A stretch of 64,000 nt of DNA from Azospirillum sp. SYSU D00513 (GTDB lineage Bacteria; Pseudomonadota; Alphaproteobacteria; Azospirillales; Azospirillaceae), in assembly GCF_017356015.1 (NCBI RefSeq), contig NZ_JAFIQV010000026.1, positions 44,282 through 108,281 of the forward strand, given 5' to 3'. Under the pieces are notes generated by a model that saw only the letters and a list, made by a program, of their open reading frames with translations, was not told the origin of the DNA and searched no databases. Within the stretch, counting starts at the first letter, position 1, and each line of letters begins with the position of its first letter. Positions 26,846-38,423 of this stretch are shown in pieces. Position numbers and translations under genes: made by a program.

Positions 26846-28468
26846 CTAATCCTTCGCCGAGAGCACCCGCCGCGCGATCTCCCCGACAAGGTCCGGCAGC
26901 ACCTCGAAGCCGTAGGGGACGCACAGACGCTCCAGCGGCGTGTGGTAGTCGCGGCCCCAGGGGCCGGCGTTCACGATGGGAACGCCGCCCAGCGCCGGGC
27001 CTTCGGGCCAAGTGATGCCGGCGCCCCAGGGCGGGGTGTTGGCGGCGATGACCGGCACGGCGCCTTCGTCGGCCTGGCCCAGGAAGCTCATGTCGGAGAT
27101 GCCTGGGAAATAGCGCATCAGCCGTATGGTCGTGCCGTGGCGCTCCGCCACCGCCCGCACCGCTTCCCCACAGGCCGCCTCCAGCCGGCGCGCATCCGGG
27201 TCCTCGCCGAGGCTGGTCGCGAGATAGGGCATGGAAGCGAAGCCCAGGAAGATGGCGGGGCCGGTGCGGCCGCTCAGCTCCCAGGCGCGCTCGGTGATCA
27301 GCCGGCTCTGCTCCGGCAGGTCCAGCCCGCGCCCCGCCGCCTCGCGCGCCATCCCGGCCAGCGCCTCGGCGGCATCCGGTCCGCGCGCCTCCACCTCGCG
27401 GCGCAGCGCCTCGAAGGTCAGGACCGGCACCTCGGGAACGGGCGCGCCGAGCCGCTGCCCCAGCCGTTCGACGAAGCCGCGCGCCGCGCGCGCCGCCAGC
27501 GTCTCCACGATGCCCAGCACCTCGGCCGGCCCGCGCCGCTGGGTCATGACGTTCCAGAACATCCAGACCCGCTCGGGCATGGTGACGTTGTAGCCCTGCT
27601 TGCCGTCCTTCATGCCGAGCAGGGTCACGCCGGCCGCCGCCTCCTCGCCCGTGCGCTCCTGAAGCTCCGCCGCCCATTCAAGCTCGGCGGCGAGCGCGCC
27701 GGCCAGCGCGCAGGCGCCGAGCCCCCGGAAGGAATCCGAGGCGTGGGCCGCCCGGCCGACCACCAGGGCGCTCGGCAGCAGCTTGCCGATGGTGCCGAGC
27801 GCCACAGCCCGCCCCTCGCTGCCGTCGCCCTCCTCCACCAGCGCGTCGAGGTTGACCGCCGCGACGATCTCCAGCCCGCGTTCCCGGCCCAGCCCGGCCA
27901 GACGGGCCGCGGCGGCACGCGCGCCGGCGGAGTTCACCTCCTCGTCCGGCACGGCGAGGAACAGCAGGTTGCCCACGCGCTCCGGGTCGGCCGCCGCCGC
28001 TTCCATCGCCGCGAGCCCGGCGGCCAGCCCGCCCTTCATGTCCAGCAGCCCCCGGCCGGGCAGGAAGTCCGGCCCCTCCAGGTCGGCCAGCGCCAGCCGT
28101 TCCCCGACCGTCTCCGCCCTGCCGCGCAGCCGTTCCACCAGCGCCGCCTTCAGCGCCTCGGGCCGGCAGGCGAGAGGGGCGAGGTCGCCGTAATCCTCGA
28201 TGCCCACCGTGTCGAAATGGCCGGTCAGCACGACCGTCCGCGCGCCCCGCCCCCGCAGCAGCGCGCAGACGCAGGCCCGCCCGGGCAGCCCGTCCGGCAC
28301 CGGGATGGTCCAGACATCGTCGGGAGAGCCGGCGAAGAGCGGGTCGGCGCGCAGCAGTTCCACCAGCCGCGCGGCGAAGCCGGCTTCGGCGGGCGTGCCG
28401 GTGACGCTCGGGATTTCCGTGAGCGCGATGGACCAGCGGGCGGCGGGAGCGGCGGGAACGGTGCTCAT
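26846..28468 (-). CDS. M20-family peptidase, RocB-like (arginine utilisation protein)
   Basis: 540 aa. Zn-peptidase motifs: VVLTGHFDTVG (metal His-Asp), GRGLLDMKGGLAAGLA (bridging Asp), and LAVPDEEVNSAG (catalytic Glu). A dimerisation-type domain follows, and the C-terminal metal His is in GRDYHTPLERL. The length and the closing segment match RocB of Bacillus arginine catabolism rather than ArgE/DapE (shorter). The actual substrate is unknown. It stands alone with about 290 bases to the next upstream gene. Confidence 0.85.
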   Translation of the reverse strand: MSTVPAAPAARWSIALTEIPSVTGTPAEAGFAARLVELLRADPLFAGSPDDVWTIPVPDGLPGRACVCALLRGRGARTVVLTGHFDTVGIEDYGDLAPLACRPEALKAALVERLRGRAETVGERLALADLEGPDFLPGRGLLDMKGGLAAGLAAMEAAAADPERVGNLLFLAVPDEEVNSAGARAAAARLAGLGRERGLEIVAAVNLDALVEEGDGSEGRAVALGTIGKLLPSALVVGRAAHASDSFRGLGACALAGALAAELEWAAELQERTGEEAAAGVTLLGMKDGKQGYNVTMPERVWMFWNVMTQRRGPAEVLGIVETLAARAARGFVERLGQRLGAPVPEVPVLTFEALRREVEARGPDAAEALAGMAREAAGRGLDLPEQSRLITERAWELSGRTGPAIFLGFASMPYLATSLGEDPDARRLEAACGEAVRAVAERHGTTIRLMRYFPGISDMSFLGQADEGAVPVIAANTPPWGAGITWPEGPALGGVPIVNAGPWGRDYHTPLERLCVPYGFEVLPDLVGEIARRVLSAKD

Positions 28469-28734
28469 GGGATCGGTTTCGGCTCGCGGTTGGGGCGGGA
28501 CCGGACCCGGAGGTCCGGCCCCGCCAGCATAGCAGCTCCGGCGCGCCGCCCCACGCCGGTTGCGTCAACCGGCTGTCGCCAATCGGCAGGCGTCATTCGG
28601 CAGGCTTTATTCAGCGGCTTGCCCGGCGCTCTCCTTCGGGGCGTCGCGGACCGCGGCGGGCGCCTCGCGCGACTGGTCCTCGTCCGTCATGATCCGCGCC
28701 AGCCCGATGGCGGCGGGGCGAGGCGCCCATGAGA
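28469..28734. other. Gene-poor stretch between rocB-like and acnA genes
   Basis: Nothing convincing is seen. A 27-codon minus-strand reading frame (28607-28690, MTDEDQSREAP...) is too short and lacks a ribosome site. Confidence 0.5.
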
Positions 28735-28765
28735 AAAGGGCCGCCCCCTTTCGGGAGCGGCCCTT
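28735..28765 (-). terminator. Terminator of acnA
   Basis: Minus-strand stem AAAGGGCCGCTCCC/GGGGGCGGCCCTTT followed by TCTC, 55 bases past the acnA stop. Confidence 0.85.
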
Positions 28766-28818
28766 TCCTTTGCTTTGACAGAACCGGAACGTTCCGGCGC
28801 CGAACTCAGGTGTCTGAA

Positions 28819-31509
<2,691 letters not shown>

Positions 31510-31845
31510 GGGAACGCCTCCTTGGCTTGGGTCTGGTGCTTGTCTTTGGCGGCAGCGGATCGCGGCTGTCGATGACGGCCATATCTGTCGTTGCCGTGGT
31601 GTAGCGCAAAAACGAGGCAGGATCAAACGGCTTCGATCACGCCTGCTTCGCACCGCTTCATCCTGACGAAGACCGCTCCCGGGAGCTCAGTACAGTCCGA
31701 ATGGTTGGGTGCTACAGACGGGAAGAAGGTGAATGCTGGGCGATTCTGGTATGACCACTTTCCGCCCTGGTATGACCACTTCATGCCGCAGCGCAACAGC
31801 GCCCCTCCCCGGCCGCCGCCACGGCCCGGTTCCTTGACGCGGCCT
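31510..31845 (-). promoter_or_regulatory. acnA upstream region with paired FadR/GntR-type operators
   Basis: This 336-base gap holds no gene. TGGTATGACCA, an exact match to the TGGTNNNACCA operator of FadR-subfamily GntR repressors, occurs at 31747-31757 and again at 31768-31778, two helical turns apart, within a direct repeat CTGGTATGACCACTT. Acting on acnA is the simplest reading, as the gene on the left is transcribed away from it. Confidence 0.65.
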
Positions 31846-32901
31846 TCAGGCGGGCTTGATCGCGAGGTAGCGGACGAAGCTCAGGCCGCGGCCCAGCACC
31901 CGCAGCCGCGCCCACCACATCGACAGCTCCCGCGCCAGCCCCGACAGCACGGGTCCGGACAGCACGCCGCTCTTCAGCCGCTCCGCCAGCGCCCGCACCC
32001 GCTCGACGATCTGGCGGCGGTGGAGCGCCGTCAGGTCCTCGGTGATGCGCAGGTCCATGTTGCGCTGGACCAGCTCGGTCGCCATGCGGTCGCGCGACCA
32101 GGGATACAGCTCCTCCGGTTCCTCGTTCCTCCACCGGTTCCAATTGTCCCAGGAGGCCGGAGTTCCCTCGATCACGTAATCGAACAGCAGCAGCCCCCCA
32201 TTCTCCTTGGCGCAGTCGCAGATCCGGTCGAGGAAGACCTCCTTGGAGCGGACGCGGTGCAGAACGCGGTCGGCCAGCACGAGGTCGAAATGGCCGGCCT
32301 GGTTGAAGCCGTCCGGGTCGTAGGCGGCGATGGGCGCCTTCTTCGCCAGCCCCAGCGCCTTCGACCGCTCCATGCCGAGCCGCGCCAGCAGGGGCGACAT
32401 CTCCAGCCCCGTCACCCAGGTGTCGTAGCTGCCGGCGATGGCGCGCGCCGAACCGCCCAGGCCCGCCGACAGGTCGAGCACGGTCTTGGCCGGGGTGAGC
32501 CCGAAGGAGCGCACCGCCTCCACCATCCAGGCCGCGTCGCCCGGCCCCGCCTGCCCGTCGCCCCAGAGCATCTGCGCGCCTTCCGCCCGCCCCGGCGACC
32601 AGAGCGGCCCGCCGCTCCGGTCGAGCTGGAGGCTCGCCAGACGGTCCAGTTCGCCATCGGCGGACACATCGCCGGACTCGGCGGCGGAAGCGGTGGCGGA
32701 AGCGGTGGCGGAAGCGGTGGCAGGAGGCAGGGCCTGCCGGGAAAGCGCCGCCCGGTCCAGACCGAGCGGCGAGGCGCGCCCGGCGCGCTGGGCGGCGCGG
32801 GCCGCGCGCGACAGCGCCTCGACGTCATACCCCTCCCACCAGGCGACCAGCCGCGACCGCAAGTCCGGATTGCGCCAGCGCTCCAACTCCCGGTGGTTCA
32901 A
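31846..32901 (-). CDS. Class I SAM-dependent methyltransferase
   Basis: 351 aa. Motif I is VLDLSAGLGGSARAIAG (about 140-157); FDLVLADRVLHRV and GGLLLFDYVI are motifs II/III. The N-terminal 130 residues are family-specific, with an Ala/Thr/Ser repeat (ATASATASATASA) that comes from a short GCGGAAGCGGTG tandem. The C-terminus contains a possible hydrophobic segment. The substrate is unknown. TTG start at 32901 with GGAGAG seven bases upstream. Confidence 0.78.
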   Translation of the reverse strand: MNHRELERWRNPDLRSRLVAWWEGYDVEALSRAARAAQRAGRASPLGLDRAALSRQALPPATASATASATASAAESGDVSADGELDRLASLQLDRSGGPLWSPGRAEGAQMLWGDGQAGPGDAAWMVEAVRSFGLTPAKTVLDLSAGLGGSARAIAGSYDTWVTGLEMSPLLARLGMERSKALGLAKKAPIAAYDPDGFNQAGHFDLVLADRVLHRVRSKEVFLDRICDCAKENGGLLLFDYVIEGTPASWDNWNRWRNEEPEELYPWSRDRMATELVQRNMDLRITEDLTALHRRQIVERVRALAERLKSGVLSGPVLSGLARELSMWWARLRVLGRGLSFVRYLAIKPA

Positions 32902-33220
32902 GGCCCGCTCTCCGCGCGATGAGGAACGCTTTTCAGGAGAAGCCGCGTCGCGACGTGTAATGCGGCAGCCCTACCCAGCAATAAAGAGGTAAGAAGCCCC
33001 TTCCCTTCTTGTCAAGAAAGGATTCCTTAACCAATATCTACCAATTAGCGCGTGTTTTATATGGTTTTCGCGCATTCCCGACGCTGCTGCGGGGCAACAC
33101 CGGCATGCCGGGGTGCGGGAAAATCCGGGGAGCCACGCCGGGGCGCGTTGCGGATGCGCCGGGGCGCTCCCTATATTCCGCACCTGCTCATGCGCCGCAA
33201 CCGACCGGAGGACCTTCCGC
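32902..33220. promoter_or_regulatory. Divergent intergenic region
   Basis: No gene is seen. An AT-rich patch at about 32970-33066 lies in high-GC sequence and probably holds the promoters for the divergent methyltransferase and Nudix genes. No specific operator was recognised. Confidence 0.4.
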
Positions 33221-33811
33221 GTGCCGCACACGACCCGCAATCCCTGGACGATTCTGTCCACAAAGCCGGTCTACGAGAATCCCTGGATGCGGATCGTCGA
33301 ACATCAGGTGCTGAACCCGAAGGGCAAGCCCGGCATCTACGGCGTCATGCACGCGCAGAACCTCGCGGTCGGGGTCGTGCCCATCGACGACGAGGGCCAT
33401 GTCACGCTGGTCGGCCAGTACCGCTTGCCTCTGAACCTCTACAGCTGGGAGATCCCGGAGGGCGGCGCCGACCCGAAGCTGCCGCCGGTCGAATCGGCGC
33501 GGCGCGAGCTGTCGGAGGAAACCGGCCTCACCGCCCGGCACTGGCTGCCGCTGATGACGCTGCACCTGTCCAACAGCGTCACCGACGAGACCGCCCACGG
33601 CTTCCTCGCCTGGGGGCTGCAGCAGGGCACCGCCACGCCGGAGGACACCGAGGAGCTTCAGGTCCGCCGCATTCCCTTCGCCGAGGCCCTGTCCATGGCG
33701 ATGCGCGGCGACATCACGGACGCTATCGCGGTGGCCTGCCTGATGAAGGTCCAGCTGATGGCGCAGGCGGGCGAGCTGCCCGACGACGTGACCCGCCTGA
33801 TCCTGCGCTGA
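33221..33811 (+). CDS. Nudix hydrolase, ADP-ribose pyrophosphatase-like
   Basis: 196 aa. Nudix box GADPKLPPVESARRELSEETGL (GX5EX7REUXEEXGU) at about residues 85-107. The preceding VGQYRLPLNLYSWEIPEGG is the ADP-ribose family segment, with an EIPEGG lead-in. It cleaves nucleoside diphosphate derivatives such as ADP-ribose. GTG start at 33221 with CGGAGG about nine bases upstream. It lies 17 bases before the exonuclease gene, so likely co-transcribed. Confidence 0.88.
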   Translation: MPHTTRNPWTILSTKPVYENPWMRIVEHQVLNPKGKPGIYGVMHAQNLAVGVVPIDDEGHVTLVGQYRLPLNLYSWEIPEGGADPKLPPVESARRELSEETGLTARHWLPLMTLHLSNSVTDETAHGFLAWGLQQGTATPEDTEELQVRRIPFAEALSMAMRGDITDAIAVACLMKVQLMAQAGELPDDVTRLILR

Positions 33812-33828
33812 AGGAAAAGCCCGCTTCC

Positions 33829-34467
33829 ATGTACGCCGTCGCCATCGATTTCGAGACCGCCAACGAGCTGCGGACCAGTGCCTGTTCCATCGGCGTCGCC
33901 TGGATCGACCGGGGCCGCGTCGTCGCGACGGAGGAGCATCTGATCCGCCCGCGCGAGCTGCGCTTCAACCCCTTCAACAGCAAGATCCACGGCATCCACG
34001 CCGACGACGTGGCCGAGGCGCCGGAATTCCCCGAGGTGTGGGCGCTTCTGGAGGAGCGGATGCGCGGGCGCCTCGTGCTCGCCCACAACGCCTCCTTCGA
34101 CCTCAGCGTGCTGCGCCACACGCTCGCCGACTATGGGATGGCGGCCCCGGTCTGCTCCTATCTCTGCACGGTCATCCTGGCGCGGCGCGCCTGGCCGGAG
34201 CTGACCGCGCACAAGCTGAACGTGCTGGCCGCGCATCTGGGCATCGCGCTCGAACACCACCGGGCCGGCAGCGACGCGGAGGCCTGCGGGCGGATCGCGC
34301 TGGCGGCGGCGGGTGCTCTGGGGCTGGAGCGGCTCGGCCAGATCGCCGAGGCGACCGGCATCGTTCCGGGCGAGTTGCGCGCCGACGGCTACAGCGCCTG
34401 CAAGGCCGGACGCACGCCGCCGAAGCGCCGCGCGGCCGGGGGACTCGTCACACTGGAGCGGAGCTGA
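33829..34467 (+). CDS. DnaQ-type 3'-5' exonuclease
   Basis: 212 aa, DEDDh exonuclease: motif I AIDFETAN, motif II LAHNASFDLSVL, motif III HRAGSDAEACGRI, as in the DNA polymerase III epsilon family. The C-terminal tail GYSACKAGRTPPKRRAAGG is basic. It is a stand-alone exonuclease rather than DnaQ itself, judged by the length and the tail. Confidence 0.88.
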   Translation: MYAVAIDFETANELRTSACSIGVAWIDRGRVVATEEHLIRPRELRFNPFNSKIHGIHADDVAEAPEFPEVWALLEERMRGRLVLAHNASFDLSVLRHTLADYGMAAPVCSYLCTVILARRAWPELTAHKLNVLAAHLGIALEHHRAGSDAEACGRIALAAAGALGLERLGQIAEATGIVPGELRADGYSACKAGRTPPKRRAAGGLVTLERS

Positions 34468-34485
34468 GCCAAGCGCGGTGGAAGA

Positions 34486-34884
34486 TCAGCGGCGCGGGTC
34501 GCGGCTGAGCTTCCTGGCCTCGAGCTCGGCGAGATAGTCGGCCCACAGCTCGTCCTGCTTCTCGCCGATCTCGTACAGGTACTTCCAGCTGTAGATGCCG
34601 GTGTCGTGCAGGTCGTCGAAGAGGATGCGCACGGCGTAATGGCCGACCGGCTCCAGCTTCATGATGCCGACATGGCGGCGGCCGAAGACCGTCTGCTTCT
34701 GGCCCGGCCCGTGGCCCTGCACCTCGGCCGAGGGGCTGACCACGCGCAGGAACTCCGCCGGGTAGGAGAAGGTCCGGCCGTTGTCGAACTCGACCTCCAG
34801 CCGCTTTTCCTCCTTCTTCAGGCGGATCTCGACGGGCCAGTGCTTGGTGCCGAATGCGTCCGTGGCGAACTGCTCGTCGGACAT
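34486..34884 (-). CDS. DUF971 domain protein
   Basis: 132 aa. The family core is HWPVEIRLKKEEKRLEVEFDNGRTF, then YAVRILFDDLHDTGIYSWKYLYEIG, as in the N-terminal domain of gamma-butyrobetaine hydroxylase and in Fe-S-associated small proteins. Its start overlaps the Trm112-family stop by one base. Converges on the exonuclease gene. Confidence 0.88.
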   Translation of the reverse strand: MSDEQFATDAFGTKHWPVEIRLKKEEKRLEVEFDNGRTFSYPAEFLRVVSPSAEVQGHGPGQKQTVFGRRHVGIMKLEPVGHYAVRILFDDLHDTGIYSWKYLYEIGEKQDELWADYLAELEARKLSRDPRR

Positions 34885-35120
34885 CAGGCGGCTCCGGAGT
34901 CGCCGTCGACGCTGCGCGCCTCGTCCACCAGCATGATCGGGATGCCGTCGCGGATCGGGTAGGCCAGCCCGGCCCGCTCGCTGATCAGCTCGCCGCGCTG
35001 CGCGTCGTAGCGCAACGGCCCCTTGGTCAGGGGGCAGACCAGGATTTCCAGCAGCTTGGGATCGACGCGCGCGCCGGCCTTGCCTTCGGTCGCCTTGTCC
35101 TCGGGGGTGTCCACGCTCAT
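34884..35120 (-). CDS. Trm112/YcaR (UPF0434) family protein
   Basis: 78 aa. [20 protein letters not shown] followed by [25 protein letters not shown] is the UPF0434 signature. Only one Cys of the usual zinc ribbon is kept. Family members act as methyltransferase activators or partners in eukaryotes; the bacterial role is unclear. Coupled to the DUF971 gene downstream. Confidence 0.9.
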   Translation of the reverse strand: MSVDTPEDKATEGKAGARVDPKLLEILVCPLTKGPLRYDAQRGELISERAGLAYPIRDGIPIMLVDEARSVDGDSGAA

Positions 35121-35156
35121 GGAAATTGGCCTCGCGTAAATGGCGGATGTGGGGGA

Positions 35157-35825
35157 TCAGTGACGGTGCGGCCCGGCGTCGCCGTCGTGGGCGTCGAGAA
35201 TGGACATCTCGATCAGCGCGATCAAGAGCTTCGCGCGCTGCTGGAGGTCCGGCGCCTCCAGCAGCGCCTGTTTCTCACCCGGCCCGAAGGGGCAGATCAT
35301 GGCGAGCGAGGTGACCAGCCGCTCGTCGGGGGTGGAGCCGATGGCGTCCCAGTCCACCGAGATGCCGTTCGCCTTGAGGTAGCCGCGCAGACCCGCCAGA
35401 AGCTTGGGCCGGTCGAAGGAGGCGCCGCGCTCCTCCTCCAGGTCGCCGGCGTAGCGGTCCCAGTCCGCCTCCACCCGGCGGTAGCCGCGCGCCCCCTCCA
35501 GTTCCTGGCGGACGTCGAAGCGGCAGACGCCCGACAGGGTGATCAGGAAGCGGCCGTCCTCGGATTCCGTGAAGCTGGTGATGCGCCCGGCGCAGCCCGT
35601 CCCGTAGACGGCCGGCGCCTGGGATCGGGTGCCGGGATCGGTCGGCTGGACCATCCCGATCATGCGGCCGCCGCCCAGCGCGTCCTCGACCATCGCGAGG
35701 TAGCGCGGCTCGAAGATGTTCAGCGGCAGCCGCCCGCGCGGCAGCAGCAGCACGCCGGGCAGCGGAAAGATCGGCAGGTCCCGCGGCAGGCGGTCGAAGG
35801 TCGGGTCGAACGGGTTTCGGTTCAT
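35157..35825 (-). CDS. LON peptidase N-terminal (substrate-binding) domain protein
   Basis: 222 aa consisting of a single Lon N-terminal domain: LPIFPLPGVLLLPRGRLPLNIFEPRYLAMV, then IGMVQPTD, and a helical C-terminal half (LLEAPDLQQRAKLLIALIEM). There is no ATPase or protease domain. The ATG at 35825 is the family start, though its ribosome site is weak. In a minus-strand cluster with CnoX, Trm112 and DUF971. Confidence 0.9.
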   Translation of the reverse strand: MNRNPFDPTFDRLPRDLPIFPLPGVLLLPRGRLPLNIFEPRYLAMVEDALGGGRMIGMVQPTDPGTRSQAPAVYGTGCAGRITSFTESEDGRFLITLSGVCRFDVRQELEGARGYRRVEADWDRYAGDLEEERGASFDRPKLLAGLRGYLKANGISVDWDAIGSTPDERLVTSLAMICPFGPGEKQALLEAPDLQQRAKLLIALIEMSILDAHDGDAGPHRH

Positions 35826-35923
35826 GCTTGGAATATAGGCGCGGCTCGGCCCGCGAACAGTCACGAGCGCAACGGTGCGACTCCGCCGCAGGGCGGGAGT
35901 GGGCGCGGGGTGGCCCGGAAAGT

Positions 35924-35959
35924 GAAAAGGGCGGCCCGCCACCGGCAGGCCGCCCCTTC
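35924..35959 (-). terminator. Terminator of cnoX
   Basis: Minus-strand hairpin AAGGGGCGGCCTGC ... GGCGGGCCGCCCTT followed by TTCAC. Confidence 0.75.
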
Positions 35960-35981
35960 CCGAAGGCCAATGCGTCCAGCC

Positions 35982-36914
35982 CTAGCTGAACAGGATCGAC
36001 GACAGGCGCCGGCGGGTCTGGACGGTCAGCGGGTCGGTCGGGCCGAAGGCCTCGAAGAACTTCACGAGCTGCTTGCGGGCGGCCTGCTCGTTCCATTCGC
36101 GGTCGCGCTTCACGCTGTCCAGCAGCGCGTCCACCGCCTCCTGCCGCTGGCCGGCGGCGAACAGCGCGATGGCGAGGTCGAGGCGGGCCTGGTGGTCGTC
36201 CGGGTCGCGCGCCACCTTGTCCTGAAGCTCGGTGATCGGGCCGGCCTTCTCCGCCTGCTCGGCGACCTCCAGCGCGCTGCGGGCCAGCGCCATCTCCTTG
36301 TCCTTGGCGATGGGCTCGGGCGCCCCGTCGAGCATCTGCCGGGCCTGCTCCAGGTCCTTGGCGGCGATCAGGCAGCGGACCAGACCGAAATAGGCCTGGG
36401 CGTTCTCCGGGTCGGCCTGCATCAACTCGTTGTAGATCTCGGCGGCGGTCTGGATGTCGCCGGCCTCCAGCGCCTCCTTGGCCTGGGCCAGCACCTCCTC
36501 GATCATGTCGGCCTCGGAGCCGCCGGACAGCTTCGCCAGCTTCTCGACGAAGGCCTTGATCTGCGACTCAGGGACCGCACCCATGAAGCCGTCCACCGGG
36601 CGCCCCTGGAAGAAGGCGAAGACGGCGGGGATCGACTGCACGCGCAGCTGCTGCGCGATCATCGGGTGCTGGTCGGTGTCGATCTTGACCAGCCGCACGG
36701 CACCCTTGGCGGCCAGCACGGCCTTTTCCAGCACGGGGCCGAGCTGCTTGCAGGGGCCGCACCAGGGCGCCCAGAAATCGACGATGACCGGGACGCTCTG
36801 CGAGGCCTCGATCACGTCGGCCATGAAGGCGCGGTCGCTGCTGTCCTTGACGAGGTCCTTGGCGGCGGCACCGCCGCCGAAGGCGGCGTTGTTGGCGGGC
36901 GGAGGTGAGAACAT
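35982..36914 (-). CDS. cnoX: Co-chaperone CnoX-like protein (thioredoxin domain plus TPR)
   Basis: 310 aa. Thioredoxin domain at about 24-125 with the intact redox motif WCGPC (residues 51-55), unlike E. coli YbbN, which lacks it. From about 135 to 300 there are TPR-like helices (AGDIQTAAEIYNELMQADPENAQAYFGLVRC). Expected role: protects GroEL/DnaK clients under oxidative stress. The start MFSPPPANN at 36914 is the family start. Confidence 0.92.
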   Translation of the reverse strand: MFSPPPANNAAFGGGAAAKDLVKDSSDRAFMADVIEASQSVPVIVDFWAPWCGPCKQLGPVLEKAVLAAKGAVRLVKIDTDQHPMIAQQLRVQSIPAVFAFFQGRPVDGFMGAVPESQIKAFVEKLAKLSGGSEADMIEEVLAQAKEALEAGDIQTAAEIYNELMQADPENAQAYFGLVRCLIAAKDLEQARQMLDGAPEPIAKDKEMALARSALEVAEQAEKAGPITELQDKVARDPDDHQARLDLAIALFAAGQRQEAVDALLDSVKRDREWNEQAARKQLVKFFEAFGPTDPLTVQTRRRLSSILFS

Positions 36915-37036
36915 GGCTTCCAGATTTCCCGTTTTCGGTCTTGCGTGAATAGATGAGCCTTTCCCGCCCGCCGAACAAGCCTTTCGCATGCGGCGCGTCG
37001 GATGGCTTGGCCTGAAACGTTCACCGGCGTTCCGGC

Positions 37037-37591
37037 TCAGCCCTCCTCGCCGAAGGCGACGACCGCCGGCTCGTGCCCGCAGGCGCGGATGAAGGCCAGC
37101 AAGTCCGCCGAGCGGATGGCCGTGGTGCGGTCGTTCATCAGCGGGTGATAGTTCAGGAGATCGTGCCGCATCATCGCCTCCTGGAGCACGACCCTGACCC
37201 GCTTCTCCGTATCGTTGATCAGGGCGAAGGGCGTGACCGAGCCCGGCCGCACGCCGAGATGCCGCCACAGCCGGTCCGGCGAGGCGAAGCTGAGCCGCGC
37301 CGACCCGATGGCCTTGTCCAGCCCGTTCATCTCGATCCGCGCGTCCTCCAGCGCCACCACCAGCCAGTGCTGGTCCTTCTTGTCCTTCAGGAACAGGTTC
37401 TTGCAGTGGCCGCCGGGCAGCGCGCCGCGCAAGGCCTTGCTGTCCTCCACCGTGCGCATCGGCGGGTGGCGGTGCGTCACCGCCTCGATCCCCAGCTCCG
37501 CCAGCCGCGCCAGCAACTCGTCCGGCGAGGTCGGCAGGGGGACATCGCCGGGAATGGGCGAAGGGGCGGCGGAAGGCGGGGTCTCGGCCAT
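37037..37591 (-). CDS. Prolyl-tRNA editing protein, ProXp-ala/PrdX type
   Basis: 184 aa YbaK/EbsC-fold. TVEDSKALRGALPGGHCKNLFLKDKKDQHWLVV carries the catalytic Lys region and the G-C-K-N-L-F motif, and the C-terminus has VTPFALIND and DLLNYHPLMNDRTTAI. It hydrolyses Ala-tRNA(Pro). The N-terminus is a Pro-rich extension. Separate from proS, which is not in the window. Confidence 0.9.
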   Translation of the reverse strand: MAETPPSAAPSPIPGDVPLPTSPDELLARLAELGIEAVTHRHPPMRTVEDSKALRGALPGGHCKNLFLKDKKDQHWLVVALEDARIEMNGLDKAIGSARLSFASPDRLWRHLGVRPGSVTPFALINDTEKRVRVVLQEAMMRHDLLNYHPLMNDRTTAIRSADLLAFIRACGHEPAVVAFGEEG

Positions 37592-37798
37592 GGCTCGGGC
37601 GTCGCGGCGCTGTTCGGAGAGGGGTTCGGAGGAGGTTTCTTACCGGCGGGACGGCCCCTCGTCCAGACGTTCGAATTTCTGAAAAGGAGCGCTTGCATTG
37701 CTCCGGCCGATGAGTATAGTCCGCCGCACGCCGCCGGACGGACCGGCCGCCAGCCCCGATACGAAGGGCAGGCAGCGGGATGGAAAGCGGCACGGAGC

Positions 37799-37873
37799 GC
37801 GGGCGTAGCTCAGGGGTAGAGCACAACCTTGCCAAGGTTGGGGTCGAGGGTTCGAATCCCTTCGCCCGCTCCA
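37799..37873 (+). tRNA. tRNA-Gly(GCC)
   Basis: 75 bases with encoded CCA. The acceptor stem GCGGGCG/CGCCCGC is perfect. Anticodon arm CAACC-TTGCCAA-GGTTG gives GCC. T-arm GAGGG-TTCGAAT-CCCTT. Confidence 0.97.
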
Positions 37874-37888
37874 AATTCAAGCGACATC

Positions 37889-37925
37889 AAGGGCCGGGCC
37901 TCGATCGAGGCACCGGCCCTTCGCT
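37889..37925 (+). terminator. Terminator after tRNA-Gly
   Basis: AAGGGCCGG ... CCGGCCCTT stem enclosing GCCTCGATCGAGGC, followed by CGCTTTT. Confidence 0.85.
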
Positions 37926-38044
37926 TTTCTGGCCTCTGGCCGAACCACGCCGCGGCATTCCCTGAAAGCGCATGCGCCCGAACCGGGCCCAAGGACCGAA
38001 ACCAAGCTTTCGGCCATCCCTCCTCCGTCTCATACGATTTTCAT

Positions 38045-38142
38045 GAAGTCCTGATCTGTGGTCAGGACTTCCGCGCCACAGGGCACGGGGCCGCAGTCGC
38101 TGCCCTATACCGGGTTCGGAGGTCGGAATTTTCCGAACCCGG
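38045..38142. other. Two perfect hairpins in a 500-base gene-free gap
   Basis: The stretch 37926-38423 has no gene. Hairpin 1 (38045-38071): GAAGTCCTGA and its exact reverse complement with a 7-base loop. Hairpin 2 (38110-38142): CCGGGTTCGGA and its exact reverse complement with an 11-base loop. They could belong to a small RNA or to the DUF1127 gene leader. No promoter was identified. Confidence 0.5.
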
Positions 38143-38423
38143 CATCACGTCATGGACTCCGTGCGAGCAGCGAATTTGCGCCCGGAATGCTCATCGCACA
38201 AACATTTCGCATAACAAACCACTAGCATCGTAAGTCCTCGCCGAAGTGAAACAAAGATTTCACTCCTGTGACCGTAAAGGTCCAGCCATCCAAAACCTAC
38301 AGCCCCGCTATGTAAAAGCGTCTGTGGCGAAGGCCGACGAAGACGAATATCTATTCATCACCAAACACAGGCGCCGCAGCCCTGGGCATGACGGCGCGAT
38401 CCAAGAAAAATGGAATCACCATC

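Noticed and set aside
28607..28690. 27-codon minus-strand ORF near acnA
   Set aside because: Too short, no ribosome site, and no recognisable family.
32684..32720. GCGGAAGCGGTG short tandem repeat as a possible mobile or regulatory repeat
   Set aside because: It lies inside the methyltransferase coding region and encodes an Ala/Thr/Ser linker.
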